Source of the DNA: an uncultured Emticicia sp.
Lineage (GTDB): Bacteria > Bacteroidota > Bacteroidia > Cytophagales > Spirosomataceae
Length of the DNA stretch: 34,863 bases
NCBI RefSeq assembly: GCF_937903345.1
Contig: NZ_CALCZQ010000025.1
Location: 1 to 34,863 of the forward strand
Direction of reading: 5' to 3'
Shown: piece by piece, positions 7,970-17,700 of the stretch
Numbering within the stretch: the stretch's first letter is position 1
Layout: each line of letters begins with the position of its first letter
Notes under the pieces: model-generated
Told to the model about the DNA's origin: nothing
Databases searched by the model: none
What the model saw: only the letters and a program-made list of their open reading frames with translations
Program-made: the position numbers and the translations under genes

Positions 7970-8704
7970 TTATTGTTTTCGTCCTACTTCGTTTATCATT
8001 GATAGAAATTTGTCTTTATAGGTAATTCCTATCGGAATTTTCGTTTCTTTTTTATCGGTTCGTATCACAACCTCATTGCCATCAATGCCCACAATTCGGT
8101 CGAAGGCTATAATATGAGATTTGTGTATTCGTAAAAACTGTGGCTCCGGCAGAGCCTCTTCTACTTCTTTGAATGTCAGTAAACCTAAAATCAAACCGCT
8201 ACTTTGGGTATGAAAACCAATATAGTTTCGCATACCTTCTACATGTATGATGTCTTCAAGTTTAATTCTGAGCATTTTTCCTTTATTCTCAACTTTTATG
8301 AAAATACTTGATTTTTCGGGGCTTACCAATGTCGGTACAGTCGTAGCCTGTATATTTTCGGAGAAAGCTTTCTGAGTAGCTTTTATGAAACGCTCAAACG
8401 AAATTGGTTTTAGTAAATAATCTAAAACACCTTCTTCAAAAGCTTCAATGGCATAATCGGAGTAGGCAGTTGTAAAGATAACTTTCGATTTGTCTTTGAG
8501 CATCTTCACTACTTGTGGCCCCGAAAGTTCATCCATGTGAATATCTATAAAAATGAGATCTGGATTATGGGAATTTATAAAATTTAGCCCTTCGATGGGG
8601 TCAGTTGTATAAAACGCAAGGTTTAAGTAAGGAACTCTACCAATATAGGTCTTAATTAATTCGATTGCGTGGGTTTCATCATCAATTATAATACAGCTTA
8701 ACAT
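7970..8704 (-). CDS. LytTR-family response regulator, 244 aa
   Basis: An N-terminal receiver domain (1-120) carries the acidic pocket (IIDDE, D8/D9), the phospho-acceptor D54 in PDLIFIDIHM, the switch Thr in VIFTTAYSDY and the conserved K99 in DYLLKPIS. A LytTR DNA-binding domain follows (about 145-240: IFIKVENKGKMLRIKLEDI, HVEGMRNYIGFH, FLRIHKSHII). ATG at 8704 was preferred because it begins directly at the receiver strand (MLSCIIIDDE); an in-frame TTG at 8728 would overlap the kinase stop. The gene follows the kinase by 10 nt and is the only DNA-binding output of this operon. It is divergent from the lanthipeptide genes, so it is a good candidate for their regulator. Confidence 0.93.
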   Translation of the reverse strand: MLSCIIIDDETHAIELIKTYIGRVPYLNLAFYTTDPIEGLNFINSHNPDLIFIDIHMDELSGPQVVKMLKDKSKVIFTTAYSDYAIEAFEEGVLDYLLKPISFERFIKATQKAFSENIQATTVPTLVSPEKSSIFIKVENKGKMLRIKLEDIIHVEGMRNYIGFHTQSSGLILGLLTFKEVEEALPEPQFLRIHKSHIIAFDRIVGIDGNEVVIRTDKKETKIPIGITYKDKFLSMINEVGRKQ

Positions 8705-8714
8705 TGTTATAAAT

Positions 8715-9722
8715 TTATAATTTTTCAACTGTTAGTACGGTATAAAAAAAAGTTTCATCAGCAGAAGTTTCGAGCGTAAAGCGATTTTCGAGTAGCAAAT
8801 ATAAACGTCTTTTTAAATTTTCAAGCCCAATTCCTGTCGAATTACTAATTTTGGCTGTATGCTTCATGTTTTTCAACGACACAAATAAAGAATTATTCTC
8901 TGCTTTGATAAGAATATCTAAAGGGGCAAGTTTAAGATTTCCATGCTTAAAGGCGTTTTCTACAAGTGTAAGAATACATAAATGAGGAATCCGATAAGTA
9001 CTCAAATCGCCTTCGCTTTTGAAATTGATGAGAAGTTTTTCGTTGAAACGTTGTTGATTGAGGTTAATAAATATATGAGTATATTTTATTTCTTCTTCTA
9101 AATTTATCAAGAAATTATGCACATTATGCTCTGAAAACTGTATCAACTCAGACAAAGACAAAATACTCTCTGCTAAAGGTTTTGATTGGATTTTTGCCTG
9201 ATTGTAGAGATTGTTGAAAATTTTTAAAGTTATTGGAATATTTAACTTAGTCCTTAAAAACCTAATTTCAGCATCATGATTTTTCTTTAAAAGTGTAATT
9301 TTTTCTTTTTCTATCTCTCTGAGATGCTCTAAAAACCAAAATATAGCCCCATAAATTGTATAAAGAATGAAATCGAAAAAATAAATTGTTAAAAACCTTT
9401 TTATTTCAAATGGGTATGGTGTAGGTGTATGTGGTGCATAAAGATGTCTAAGTCCAAATCTTTGATATTCTATCAGACAAAATATGAAAAAAGAAAACAA
9501 AAGAACAAACATAAACATTAGCACATTTTTTTTTGCAAAATAATTTTTAATTAAGGAAAAAAAAGTAAAGTAAAACACCCACACAAGTCCAGAGTAGTAA
9601 ATGACTTGACTCACAATAAAGATTTTTCGATGAGGGTTAGTAATAAGACCATGAAGCTCCGAATAGAAAATATATAAAATCAAAAATGATGAATGGATAA
9701 GTATTTGTTTGTATTTACTCAT
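8715..9722 (-). CDS. LytS-type sensor kinase lacking the phospho-acceptor His, 335 aa
   Basis: Four hydrophobic segments (about residues 8-24, 36-60, 66-86, 108-130) precede a His_kinase/HATPase region. In this family the H-box reads roughly INPHFLFNTLNNLY. Here the ungapped equivalent is LNIPITLKIFNNLY, so the acceptor His is replaced by Pro163 and Phe-Leu-Phe-Asn is lost. The ATP-binding elements are intact: N-box LVENAFKHG (253-261) and G-box GIGLENLKRRL (297-307). It probably cannot phosphorylate itself but may bind ATP and phosphorylate a partner, plausibly the kinase encoded 28 nt upstream, which has the His but lacks these boxes. Either way it sits in one operon with the LytTR regulator. 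Confidence 0.9.
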   Translation of the reverse strand: MSKYKQILIHSSFLILYIFYSELHGLITNPHRKIFIVSQVIYYSGLVWVFYFTFFSLIKNYFAKKNVLMFMFVLLFSFFIFCLIEYQRFGLRHLYAPHTPTPYPFEIKRFLTIYFFDFILYTIYGAIFWFLEHLREIEKEKITLLKKNHDAEIRFLRTKLNIPITLKIFNNLYNQAKIQSKPLAESILSLSELIQFSEHNVHNFLINLEEEIKYTHIFINLNQQRFNEKLLINFKSEGDLSTYRIPHLCILTLVENAFKHGNLKLAPLDILIKAENNSLFVSLKNMKHTAKISNSTGIGLENLKRRLYLLLENRFTLETSADETFFYTVLTVEKL

Positions 9723-9750
9723 TTTTGGAACATATTTATTTAAAATTACT

Positions 9751-10767
9751 TTAATATATTACAATAGTTAGCTCAACTCGCTTGCCAATATGTACTTCTT
9801 TGAAATTAGTCTCATCTTTTAATATAAATATTAACCTATCTTTTAAAATTGAAAAATCAATTTTAAAATTATTTGATTTATAAGTACAACTAATGTTTAA
9901 AGTTATTTTTTTATCTATGTAATTCATAGAAACTGTAAAATCATTTTCTATGAAATTGTTATTAATTAATAAAATCTTATATGCAAATAATAACATATTG
10001 GAGGGAATTTTAAGTTGCGATGGCAAGTTTCTAATCTTGAAACTTCTTTTAAAGAAATCCATTTTGTTGTCATATAAATGGGTCATTCTTTTTACTTCTT
10101 CAACTTCATCGACAAGTAAAACCCATTCTTTATCCTCATCTTTCAACGAATATCTTAATAAGTCCGAAAAAGACAGTATGTCATTTGCTAAACTTTCTGA
10201 ATAATTATTAGCTTTTACATAAAATAGATTAAGCATATTATAAAGAAAATGCTGGTTAATCTGACTATTGAGAAAGCTCTTTTCAACAACATAACTTTCA
10301 TTTTCGATTCGAGTTTTATCTGCATACTGTCTTTTGATAAATCCAAAAAACCAAAAAATAATACCATAACTCATATAGGTGATAAAATTATTTAAACTAC
10401 TAAAAATGCTAATGTATAATTTTTCTTTATCTGTATTGAAATATGAAGCAAAATCTGACGAATCAGTTTGAAAATGTAGTGTTATCAACATCAAAAAACA
10501 ATAGATAGTAAAAAGTGTTAAAAGTGCAAAAATACCTGAAAGATAACGCTTCTTTTCAAAGAATTGTGGCATAATAAATAGATTCACTGTATAAAACAAG
10601 GCTATTCCAAGACTGTATCCAAACCAGTTGATGTTAGAATCTGAATTAAATGCAATATCAATCAGACCAGAATATAGTATAAATACAATCCAAAATAAAA
10701 AATGATAAAACGCCTTATTTTTTGATAAAAACACCTTTAAATTTTTTAGTTTGTAAGCAGTTTCCAT
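9751..10767 (-). CDS. LytS-type sensor kinase with His but degenerate ATP-binding domain, 338 aa
   Basis: Four membrane segments (about 20-42, 48-68, 76-98, 118-143) are followed by a near-canonical H-box, SQINQHFLYNMLNLFY, with the acceptor H173. Downstream, where the N-box should read like LVENAIKHG, the sequence is AYKILLINNNFIENDF (262-277). The position of the G-box reads FSILKDRLIFILKDETNF, with no glycines. ATP binding is therefore doubtful. It is the mirror image of the next gene's product, which keeps N and G boxes but lacks the His. First gene of the regulator operon, divergent from the outer-membrane/lanthipeptide operon. Confidence 0.9.
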   Translation of the reverse strand: METAYKLKNLKVFLSKNKAFYHFLFWIVFILYSGLIDIAFNSDSNINWFGYSLGIALFYTVNLFIMPQFFEKKRYLSGIFALLTLFTIYCFLMLITLHFQTDSSDFASYFNTDKEKLYISIFSSLNNFITYMSYGIIFWFFGFIKRQYADKTRIENESYVVEKSFLNSQINQHFLYNMLNLFYVKANNYSESLANDILSFSDLLRYSLKDEDKEWVLLVDEVEEVKRMTHLYDNKMDFFKRSFKIRNLPSQLKIPSNMLLFAYKILLINNNFIENDFTVSMNYIDKKITLNISCTYKSNNFKIDFSILKDRLIFILKDETNFKEVHIGKRVELTIVIY

Positions 10768-10828
10768 AGCTTTGTCCTTAGAAAGTTCAATTTGATGTAA
10801 AAAAATTCACTGCAAAGTTCTTTAAAAT

Positions 10829-10836
10829 TAGCTTTG
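10829..10836 (+). promoter_or_regulatory. Likely -7 element for the receptor-lanthipeptide operon
   Basis: TAGCTTTG matches TAnnTTTG and lies 24 nt before the ATG at 10860. At the expected upstream distance there is TTC (10806-10808) instead of TTG. On the opposite strand GAACTTTG (10820-10813) is a one-mismatch -7 element that could drive the kinase operon, so the two divergent promoters would nearly overlap within a 92-nt gap. Confidence 0.45.
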
Positions 10837-10859
10837 TAATATCAATATTTATTTAATAA

Positions 10860-13262
10860 ATGACTAAGTTATATATTATTCTATTTTGTTTTTGCGTTGC
10901 ATCATTCTCTGAAGTTAAAGCACAAAAAAACACCTTCAAAATCACTGGTGTGGTTGTAGATTCAACTACAAAACAGACTTTGCCTTTTGGATATGTAAGT
11001 CTGTTAAAAAACGATAGCACAGTAGTGGCCACGACCGAAACCAAATCAGAAGGACAATATACATTTAGCAAAATTATATCGGGTAACTATCGCTTAAAAA
11101 TAAGCTATGTTGGCTATGCCACACAAGAGAAAAATATTGAGCTTAAAAATGTTGATTGTGTAGTTCCAACCGCAAAACTTCGACTCGAAAATATCAAACT
11201 CAATGAAATATCCGTAAAAGCTACCAAACCACTGATTACGCAAGAACTCGGAAAAATATCAGTCAATGTAGAAGGAAGCGTTTTAGCCAACAATGGTAAC
11301 TCAATTGATATTCTAAGAAATGCTCCATTTGTTAGAATCGATGATAAAATGAATATTTCGCTCAAAGGTAAAAAAGTAACTATCTTTCTGGATGGACGAA
11401 TGGTCAATGTTTCGGGCGAAAGTTTAGAGGCTTTTTTGAGTGGTATTCCGAGCCAAACGATTGAGAAAATTGAGCTGGTAAGTAATCCTGGGGCTAAATA
11501 TGAAGCAACGGGCTTGGCAGTAATTAACATCCGAACTACCAAAATGAAATCGTATGGTACAACTGGTAATTTTACAGTAGGAATAGGTACAGGAACGTAT
11601 CCAAGATATAATACAGGACTCCAACTTTATCACAAAAAGGATAAAGTAAATATTTATGGTGGAGTAAACTTACAGCACACCGAACGCTACTTTAAAACTA
11701 CTAACCAACGTGACTTGGAACAAAACGGTAGTAGTTATTTGAAGTTTGATGATTTTGAGCATGATGTGAGAGCAACCAATACCATGAATCTGAAATTTGG
11801 TTCTGACTTTATCATTAATCCAAAAACTAACCTTAATTTTTTAATTCAATCAGATTTGGTTCAGAGAGATAGAACGGTTGATTATCATTCATATATAAGT
11901 AGGCAAAGTAATAAAGTCGATTCTTCGTTGGCAACTAATAGTTATGGTATTGCAACTTACGGAAATGTATTAGGAAATATTAATTTCAATCATAAAATAG
12001 GAGCTAAAAATGCTGAAATAGTAGCCGATATTGATTTTGGAAGATATTTTATGAATTGGACTGAAGAAATTCAAAATGTTTTTTTACGCAATAAAGATAA
12101 TTTACAACAAACAATTATTATTCAAACACCATGGGATAGAAAAATTGGTTTTCAGGCAATTAGGCTCATCTATAAACAACCCTTTAAGTCAGGAAATTTT
12201 GAAAGTGGCATTCAGTACAGGCAAACCAATGCCCTGACAAATTTTCGATATGATAGAAAAATTGATAGTGATTGGGTTTCAGACCCTGACAAAGTAAGTA
12301 GCTTCAATTATAATGAAAAAGTAAGTGCGGCTTACATCAATTATGATGGAAAAGTAAACAAACTGATTTACCAGTTAGGGTTGAGGGCTGAAACAACGAA
12401 CATTAACGGATTGGAAAAAACCAATGGCTCAAAAACCAAACAAAACTATACGAATCTTTTTCCTGCCTTTACATTCCAATATTCGCCATCAGAAAATAAT
12501 CAATTTTCAACGAGTTATAGTCGAAAGATTATTCGTCATGGATACGAGTGGCAAAGCTCAAAACTACTATACAAAAGTTTATTTTTCTACAGCCGTGGCA
12601 ATCCGACGCTTCAACCAGCTCTTGCCAATTCACTTGAAATGGTATATACTCACAAACAATTTTTAACATTTAATTTGAGTTATACCACAACTAAAAACAG
12701 ATTTTCGGCACTACCAATACGTGAAGGCAATATTACAATTTATCAAATGGGGAATGTACCAAAAGCTGAAATTTACTCGTTTGATATTGCACTGAACAAA
12801 CAAATTATGCCAAAATGGCAAACGTCCACGGGTATTCAATTATTAAAAATGAAAACCATTACTGATGTCATTAATTCCTCAAGTATCGGTGGATACTCTT
12901 ATTATTTTCATACTCAGAACTATTTTACTTTAGGTAAAGTCGGAAAGTTAGATGTTTCGGCTACCTACCAACCTCGTGATTACTCAGGCGTTTTTATAAT
13001 TCAACCTGTTTACAGCATTGATTTAGGTTTTTCTAAATCAATACTCAATAAAAAGGCAGATTTAAGACTTATCGTAACGGATGTTTTTAACACAGATACT
13101 GGTCGATATACATTTAATGGTAACTCAGTAAATATGTTTGAAGAGTATAAAGTTGAAAGTCGGTTTATCCGTTTGAATTTCACTTACCGTTTCGGAAATA
13201 AAAATGTAAAAATGAAAGACAGAAAAACAGGAATAGAACAAGAAATCAGAAGAGCAAATTAA
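10860..13262 (+). CDS. Outer-membrane beta-barrel receptor-like protein next to lanthipeptide genes, 800 aa
   Basis: Signal peptide MTKLYIILFCFCVASFSEVKAQ is followed by a CarboxypepD_reg-like domain (about 25-110: ITGVVVDSTTKQTLPFGYVS, SGNYRLKISYVGY). A plug-like region comes next (about 115-225: LNEISVKATKP, NGNSIDILRNAPFVRIDDKM, VTIFLDGRMVNVSG, IEKIELVSNPGAKYEATG). The rest is a barrel of about 560 residues. It belongs to the outer-membrane beta-barrel family related to TonB receptors, like the gene at the left edge. The lanthipeptide precursor starts 33 nt after its stop, so the two are very probably co-transcribed. Possible roles are export, uptake or sensing of the mature peptide, or immunity; none can be chosen from sequence alone. 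Confidence 0.88.
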   Translation: MTKLYIILFCFCVASFSEVKAQKNTFKITGVVVDSTTKQTLPFGYVSLLKNDSTVVATTETKSEGQYTFSKIISGNYRLKISYVGYATQEKNIELKNVDCVVPTAKLRLENIKLNEISVKATKPLITQELGKISVNVEGSVLANNGNSIDILRNAPFVRIDDKMNISLKGKKVTIFLDGRMVNVSGESLEAFLSGIPSQTIEKIELVSNPGAKYEATGLAVINIRTTKMKSYGTTGNFTVGIGTGTYPRYNTGLQLYHKKDKVNIYGGVNLQHTERYFKTTNQRDLEQNGSSYLKFDDFEHDVRATNTMNLKFGSDFIINPKTNLNFLIQSDLVQRDRTVDYHSYISRQSNKVDSSLATNSYGIATYGNVLGNINFNHKIGAKNAEIVADIDFGRYFMNWTEEIQNVFLRNKDNLQQTIIIQTPWDRKIGFQAIRLIYKQPFKSGNFESGIQYRQTNALTNFRYDRKIDSDWVSDPDKVSSFNYNEKVSAAYINYDGKVNKLIYQLGLRAETTNINGLEKTNGSKTKQNYTNLFPAFTFQYSPSENNQFSTSYSRKIIRHGYEWQSSKLLYKSLFFYSRGNPTLQPALANSLEMVYTHKQFLTFNLSYTTTKNRFSALPIREGNITIYQMGNVPKAEIYSFDIALNKQIMPKWQTSTGIQLLKMKTITDVINSSSIGGYSYYFHTQNYFTLGKVGKLDVSATYQPRDYSGVFIIQPVYSIDLGFSKSILNKKADLRLIVTDVFNTDTGRYTFNGNSVNMFEEYKVESRFIRLNFTYRFGNKNVKMKDRKTGIEQEIRRAN

Positions 13263-13295
13263 TTATTTTTCATATATAACTAAAATTTCATTACA

Positions 13296-13451
13296 ATGAA
13301 CCATTTAAATGCTACAAAACAAAATTCCAAGTTACAATTTAAAAAGACTACAATTACAAAATTGAACGATCAACTATTATCTAACAAAATGAGATATGCA
13401 AGTAACAAAGTAACCGGTACTGACTCAGCAGACGGCGGAGCCTGTGATTAG
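13296..13451 (+). CDS. Class I lanthipeptide precursor, 51 aa, single-Cys core
   Basis: A short ORF (ATG 13296, TAG 13449-13451) sits between the receptor gene and lanC. Residues 11-30 (SKLQFKKTTITKLNDQLLSN) match the leader style of Bacteroidota class I lanthipeptides, whose usual motif is close to LKKxTIAKLN followed by QL. The C-terminal part, KMRYASNKVTGTDSADGGACD, holds Ser36, Thr40, Thr42, Ser44 and one Cys at position 50, next to the C-terminus. LanB could dehydrate Ser/Thr, and LanC could close one (methyl)lanthionine; Ser44 to Cys50 gives the smallest ring. No double-Gly cleavage site is at the leader boundary, so the cleavage point is uncertain. A hairpin follows the stop. Confidence 0.88.
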   Translation: MNHLNATKQNSKLQFKKTTITKLNDQLLSNKMRYASNKVTGTDSADGGACD

Positions 13452-13475
13452 TTTTTCTTTACATGTCATTTTTCT

Positions 13476-13502
13476 GCGAGTCTTAAATAATTTAAGGCTC
13501 GC
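13476..13502 (+). terminator. Attenuating hairpin between precursor gene and lanC
   Basis: Arms 13476-13487 (GCGAGTCTTAAA) and 13491-13502 (TTTAAGGCTCGC) pair over 12 bp with one G-T wobble and a 3-nt loop, followed by a short T-rich stretch (TTTGTTTA). It lies 25 nt after the precursor stop. Partial termination here would yield more precursor mRNA than enzyme mRNA, a common arrangement in lanthipeptide operons. Confidence 0.7.
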
Positions 13503-13613
13503 TTTGTTTATAGAAAAGAGCATTTCGTAAGCTCAAAAAATGAATAGATGTATTTTTATTGGCATTTGTGATTCCTTTTTGAAAGTTTGTATAAAAAAAC
13601 TATAAAATACGCT

Positions 13614-14777
13614 ATGATAGCAATTGCAGAAAGTTACTGGAATAAAATCCACTCAAAAATTAATAATTTCAAACCAACAAACGACCACCTTTTAGATGGA
13701 AATTTGGCTTTAGTATGGTACTATTACCATACTTGGAAAGCAACCAAACAAATAGCTCTCGTAGAAAAGGTTCAAGAATTAATTAATCAGGTTTTTAATA
13801 ACATCAATACAAATCCACAGTTGGCAGGTGCATCTTTTGGAAATGGCATGGCGGGGTTTGCTTATACAGTTACGATTATATCAAAAGATAAATTGATTGA
13901 TATTAACATTGATGAAGAACTCGAAGATATTGATGATTACTTATATCAACAAGCCGTTGAGTGGATAAATGATGATTATATTGATTTTCTGCACGGTGCT
14001 ACGGGAATTATTCATTATTTTAATGAAAGGCTCGACAATCAGAAAATATATAACTACACCAATGATTTGATTGAAAGCCTTTTTTATAGAGGAATTATAG
14101 ATAGTAAAGGTTTGAGATTTAAAAATTATGTGGTGAATATAGACGAAAAACAAAAAATCGACTTTAGTTTATCGCATGGATTGGTCGGTTTTATGCTTGT
14201 TTTACTCAATTCTTATGAAAAAGGGCTAAAAAATGAAATGATTCCAAATTTTGCGAGCAAAGCTATAAACTATATCTTTTCTTATAAACGTAATCCCGAT
14301 TTTGATAAGGGACAGTATTCATATTTCCCAAATACAGTTAACGAAAATGAAGTAAATTACAAAAATCGTTTGGCATGGTGCTATGGCGACCTAAATATAG
14401 TTTTATTACTTTTTCGATATGCTACATTATTCAATGATAAAAATATCGAAAAACAAGCCATCTTGATTGGCACTTCAACACTTGTGCGAGTAGATGCAAA
14501 TTCAAGTCTTGTATCAGATGCTCATTTTTGTCATGGTGCTTCTGGAGTTACACAATTTTATAAAACACTTTACACAATAAGTTGTGTAGATGCTTTCAAA
14601 AAAGGCTATGAACAATGGATAGATAAACTACTAGTTTTTATCGACCAAGATTTTTCCAATAAAAACTATGAATCTATAGAAGGGAATATCTTAGATGGAT
14701 ATATTGGAATTGCTTTAACCCTATTATCCTATTTTAAGAAGGAAACTCTCTATTGGCAAACAACATTTTTGCTTTGA
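13614..14777 (+). CDS. lanC: Lanthionine synthetase C-like cyclase (LanC), 387 aa
   Basis: LanC enzymes are zinc proteins that add Cys thiols to dehydrated Ser/Thr to form thioether rings. All hallmarks are present, numbered from ATG 13614: repeated alpha-toroid G-motifs (ASFGNGMAGFAY, DFLHGATGII, SLSHGLVGFML, CHGASGVTQFY, DGYIGIALTL), zinc ligands Cys256 (WCYGD), Cys306 and His307 (FCHGAS), and the catalytic-type Asp124 and His188. Length is normal. An in-frame TTG at 13587 would add nine residues; ATG is preferred. The stop is one nucleotide before the lanB ATG, so translation is likely coupled. It is placed between precursor and dehydratase, which makes the pathway assignment firm. Confidence 0.95.
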   Translation: MIAIAESYWNKIHSKINNFKPTNDHLLDGNLALVWYYYHTWKATKQIALVEKVQELINQVFNNINTNPQLAGASFGNGMAGFAYTVTIISKDKLIDINIDEELEDIDDYLYQQAVEWINDDYIDFLHGATGIIHYFNERLDNQKIYNYTNDLIESLFYRGIIDSKGLRFKNYVVNIDEKQKIDFSLSHGLVGFMLVLLNSYEKGLKNEMIPNFASKAINYIFSYKRNPDFDKGQYSYFPNTVNENEVNYKNRLAWCYGDLNIVLLLFRYATLFNDKNIEKQAILIGTSTLVRVDANSSLVSDAHFCHGASGVTQFYKTLYTISCVDAFKKGYEQWIDKLLVFIDQDFSNKNYESIEGNILDGYIGIALTLLSYFKKETLYWQTTFLL

Positions 14778-14778
14778 T

Positions 14779-17700
14779 ATGAAAAATCTCTACTCTTTCC
14801 ATTCAAATCTCATCGTTCGCACGCCAGCGTTGCCCTTTCAGCCAGAAAATATCAGCGAAGCAAAACTTAAAGAAATCTGTGGTGAAACATGGTTTCAAGA
14901 AGCCATTTATTTGGCTTCTCCAGACCTTCACCGCATGAGTTTAGACTGGATAGCAGGAAAAGTATTTGAAAAGAAAAAAGAACAAAAACTCATTGCATCA
15001 CTCTGCAAATATTACAGCCGAATGATGAGCCGTTGTACACCCTATGGTTTGTTTGCGGCTTGCTCGGTGCTTGAATGGGGCAAAGAGAACAATGTCGTTC
15101 TTCAATCACAAAAACGTCAAACCCGCTTCGATATGCACTTTTCTTGTGCTTTGGCACAGGAATTAGTCAAAAATCCTGCTGTAAAAGAACAACTTACCTA
15201 TTATCCCAATACAAGTATCTATCAAATTGGGGATGAACTGCGTTACATCGAATACCAGTATATTGATGGCAAACGTATGCACCAAATTAGTGCGGTGACT
15301 GAAGGCCAGTATCTTCAAAAAGTGCTACAATTATTTAAAAATGGAGCAAGCTATACTGCCCTCATTCATGCAATTATAGATGATGAAATATCAACCGAAG
15401 AAGCACAGCCTTTCATTGACCAACTCATCGCTTCCCAAATATTAGTGCATAACTTAGAGCCGAGCATCACAGGAGAAAATTTCACTAAGCAAATCATTAA
15501 TGTTTTAGAAAAAATTGAAGGCAATATCATCATAAAACTTGTCGAAGATTTAAAAGAAATCGAAACATTAATCGAAAGCTTAGACCAAAAGAAGTCTAAT
15601 CAACTATCTGATTATCATGAGATTAAAGAAAAGATAAAAGCTTTAAACATCCCTTTTGAAGAAAATAAACTTTTCCAAACGGATTTATTTAATACAAATC
15701 TTGAAAGAAAAATTGATTTAAATTGGAAAAAAGATATTGAAGATGGACTCCCGATTTTAAACCGACTTTCATCAAAAAAAGAAAGAGAAAATTTAAAGAA
15801 TTTTGCAAAAAGGTTTTCTGCTCGCTACGAAGAACAAGAAATGTCCATGCTCGAAGTTTTAGATGCAGAAACAGGCATTGGTTATCTTGAAAATAGCAAT
15901 AATAATGGACTAAGCCCTTTGATTGAAAACTTGAAATTGCCTGATAATCAGCAAGATAAAAACGTTTCATGGAATAGCATCGAAAACTTTCTCTTTAAAA
16001 AACTCAAAATATCCAACGAACAAAAACAATTTTCAATCGAAATAAACGAAGAGGATTTAAAAGACTTACCCGAGGCCGATTGGTCAGATTTACCACCTTC
16101 TCTGTCTGTAATGTTTCGTGTAGTAGAAAGCGAAAAACAAGGCAAACGAATACTTTTAGAAAATTGTGGTGGCTCAAGCAGTATCAATTTACTTGGAAGA
16201 TTTGCTCATGGTAATGATGAGATTTTGGCAATATCCAAAGAAATTGCCGAAATAGAACAAAACAAGAATCCTGACATAGTTTTTGCCGAAATCATTCATT
16301 TACCTGAAAGCCGAACTGGAAATATCTTGCTCCACCCAGTTTTTAGAGATTACGAAATTCCTTTTCTTGGAAAATCTTCTTTACCCATCGAAAATCAAAT
16401 TTTATTACAAGATTTATACATTTCAGTAAAAAGTGGAAAGATAATTTTGCGTTCAAAAAGACTCAATAAAATCGTTATTCCACGCCTCAGCAATGCTCAT
16501 AATTACAGCTATAACGCCCTGCCAGTTTATCAGTTTTTGTGTGATTTGCAGCACCAAAATCTCCGCACAAGTTTTGGCTTTCAGTGGGGAGCAATGGCTG
16601 ATACATTTAAGTTTTTACCAAGAGCCACCTATAAAAATGTTATTTTACATCCAGCAGTTTGGAATTTAACAAGAGAAGATTTAACCATAATTTCAAACGA
16701 TTTTCCTCGTTTTATGCTTCTTGCCGATGGAGATAACGAGCTTCTGATAGATTGGCAAAATTCATTGAGTATAGAAGCATTCAATGATGCTATAAAGAAT
16801 CGAGAGAGCTTTCAATTGAAAGAGTTTTTGCACGAAAAAGCTGACGAAGTTATCAAAAACAAGCAAAAAGAAGGTTTTATTAACCAGTTTATAGCATTAT
16901 TAGTACGAGAGAAAAGTGTTTATCAATTGCCGAAAATAAAGAAACAAGAACCCAAAATCCAACGAAACTTTTCTATTGGCTCGGAATGGCTTTACTTTAA
17001 ATTGTATTGTGGTGTAAAAGTAGCTGACAAAATTTTGCTCGAAAACATCAAACCTTTAATAGAAGAATTGTTGGATAAACCATTAATTGATTATTGGTTT
17101 TTTATTCGTTACTCTGACCCCGACAATCATCTAAGGGTTCGTTTTCATTTATCTGATACATCAAAAATTGGTGAAGCGATTCAGCTATTTTATCAATTCA
17201 TCCGACCTGCCGAAGAGGCAAAGTATATCTGGAAAATTCAAACTGATACCTATGCACGAGAATTAGAACGCTATGGATTTGAAAATATAACTTTATCCGA
17301 AAAACTGTTTTTCTTTGATAGTCAATCAACACTATTTTTTTTAGCATCAACCGAAGGCGATGAGCGGGAGCATATTCGTTGGTTATGGGGAATGAGAGCA
17401 ATTGATGACCTATTGAGTAGTTTTCAAGTAAACTTACTTGATAAATTAACTTTGATGGAAGCCTTAAAAAATAGTTTTGGACGGGAATTCGGAATAGATT
17501 TAGCCCTAAAGCACCAAATAGATAAAAAATATAGAGAAAATCGACCTACTATTGAGGCTATTTTGAACATTGAAAATGAAGTTGTAAGAAAGTTTTCAGA
17601 AATGCCGATACTAATAAGAGAAAATAAAGTGTATATCAATCCAATTATAGATAAAATTTTAAATTGCCATCATCAAAAACAATTGCATGTTAGTTTATCC

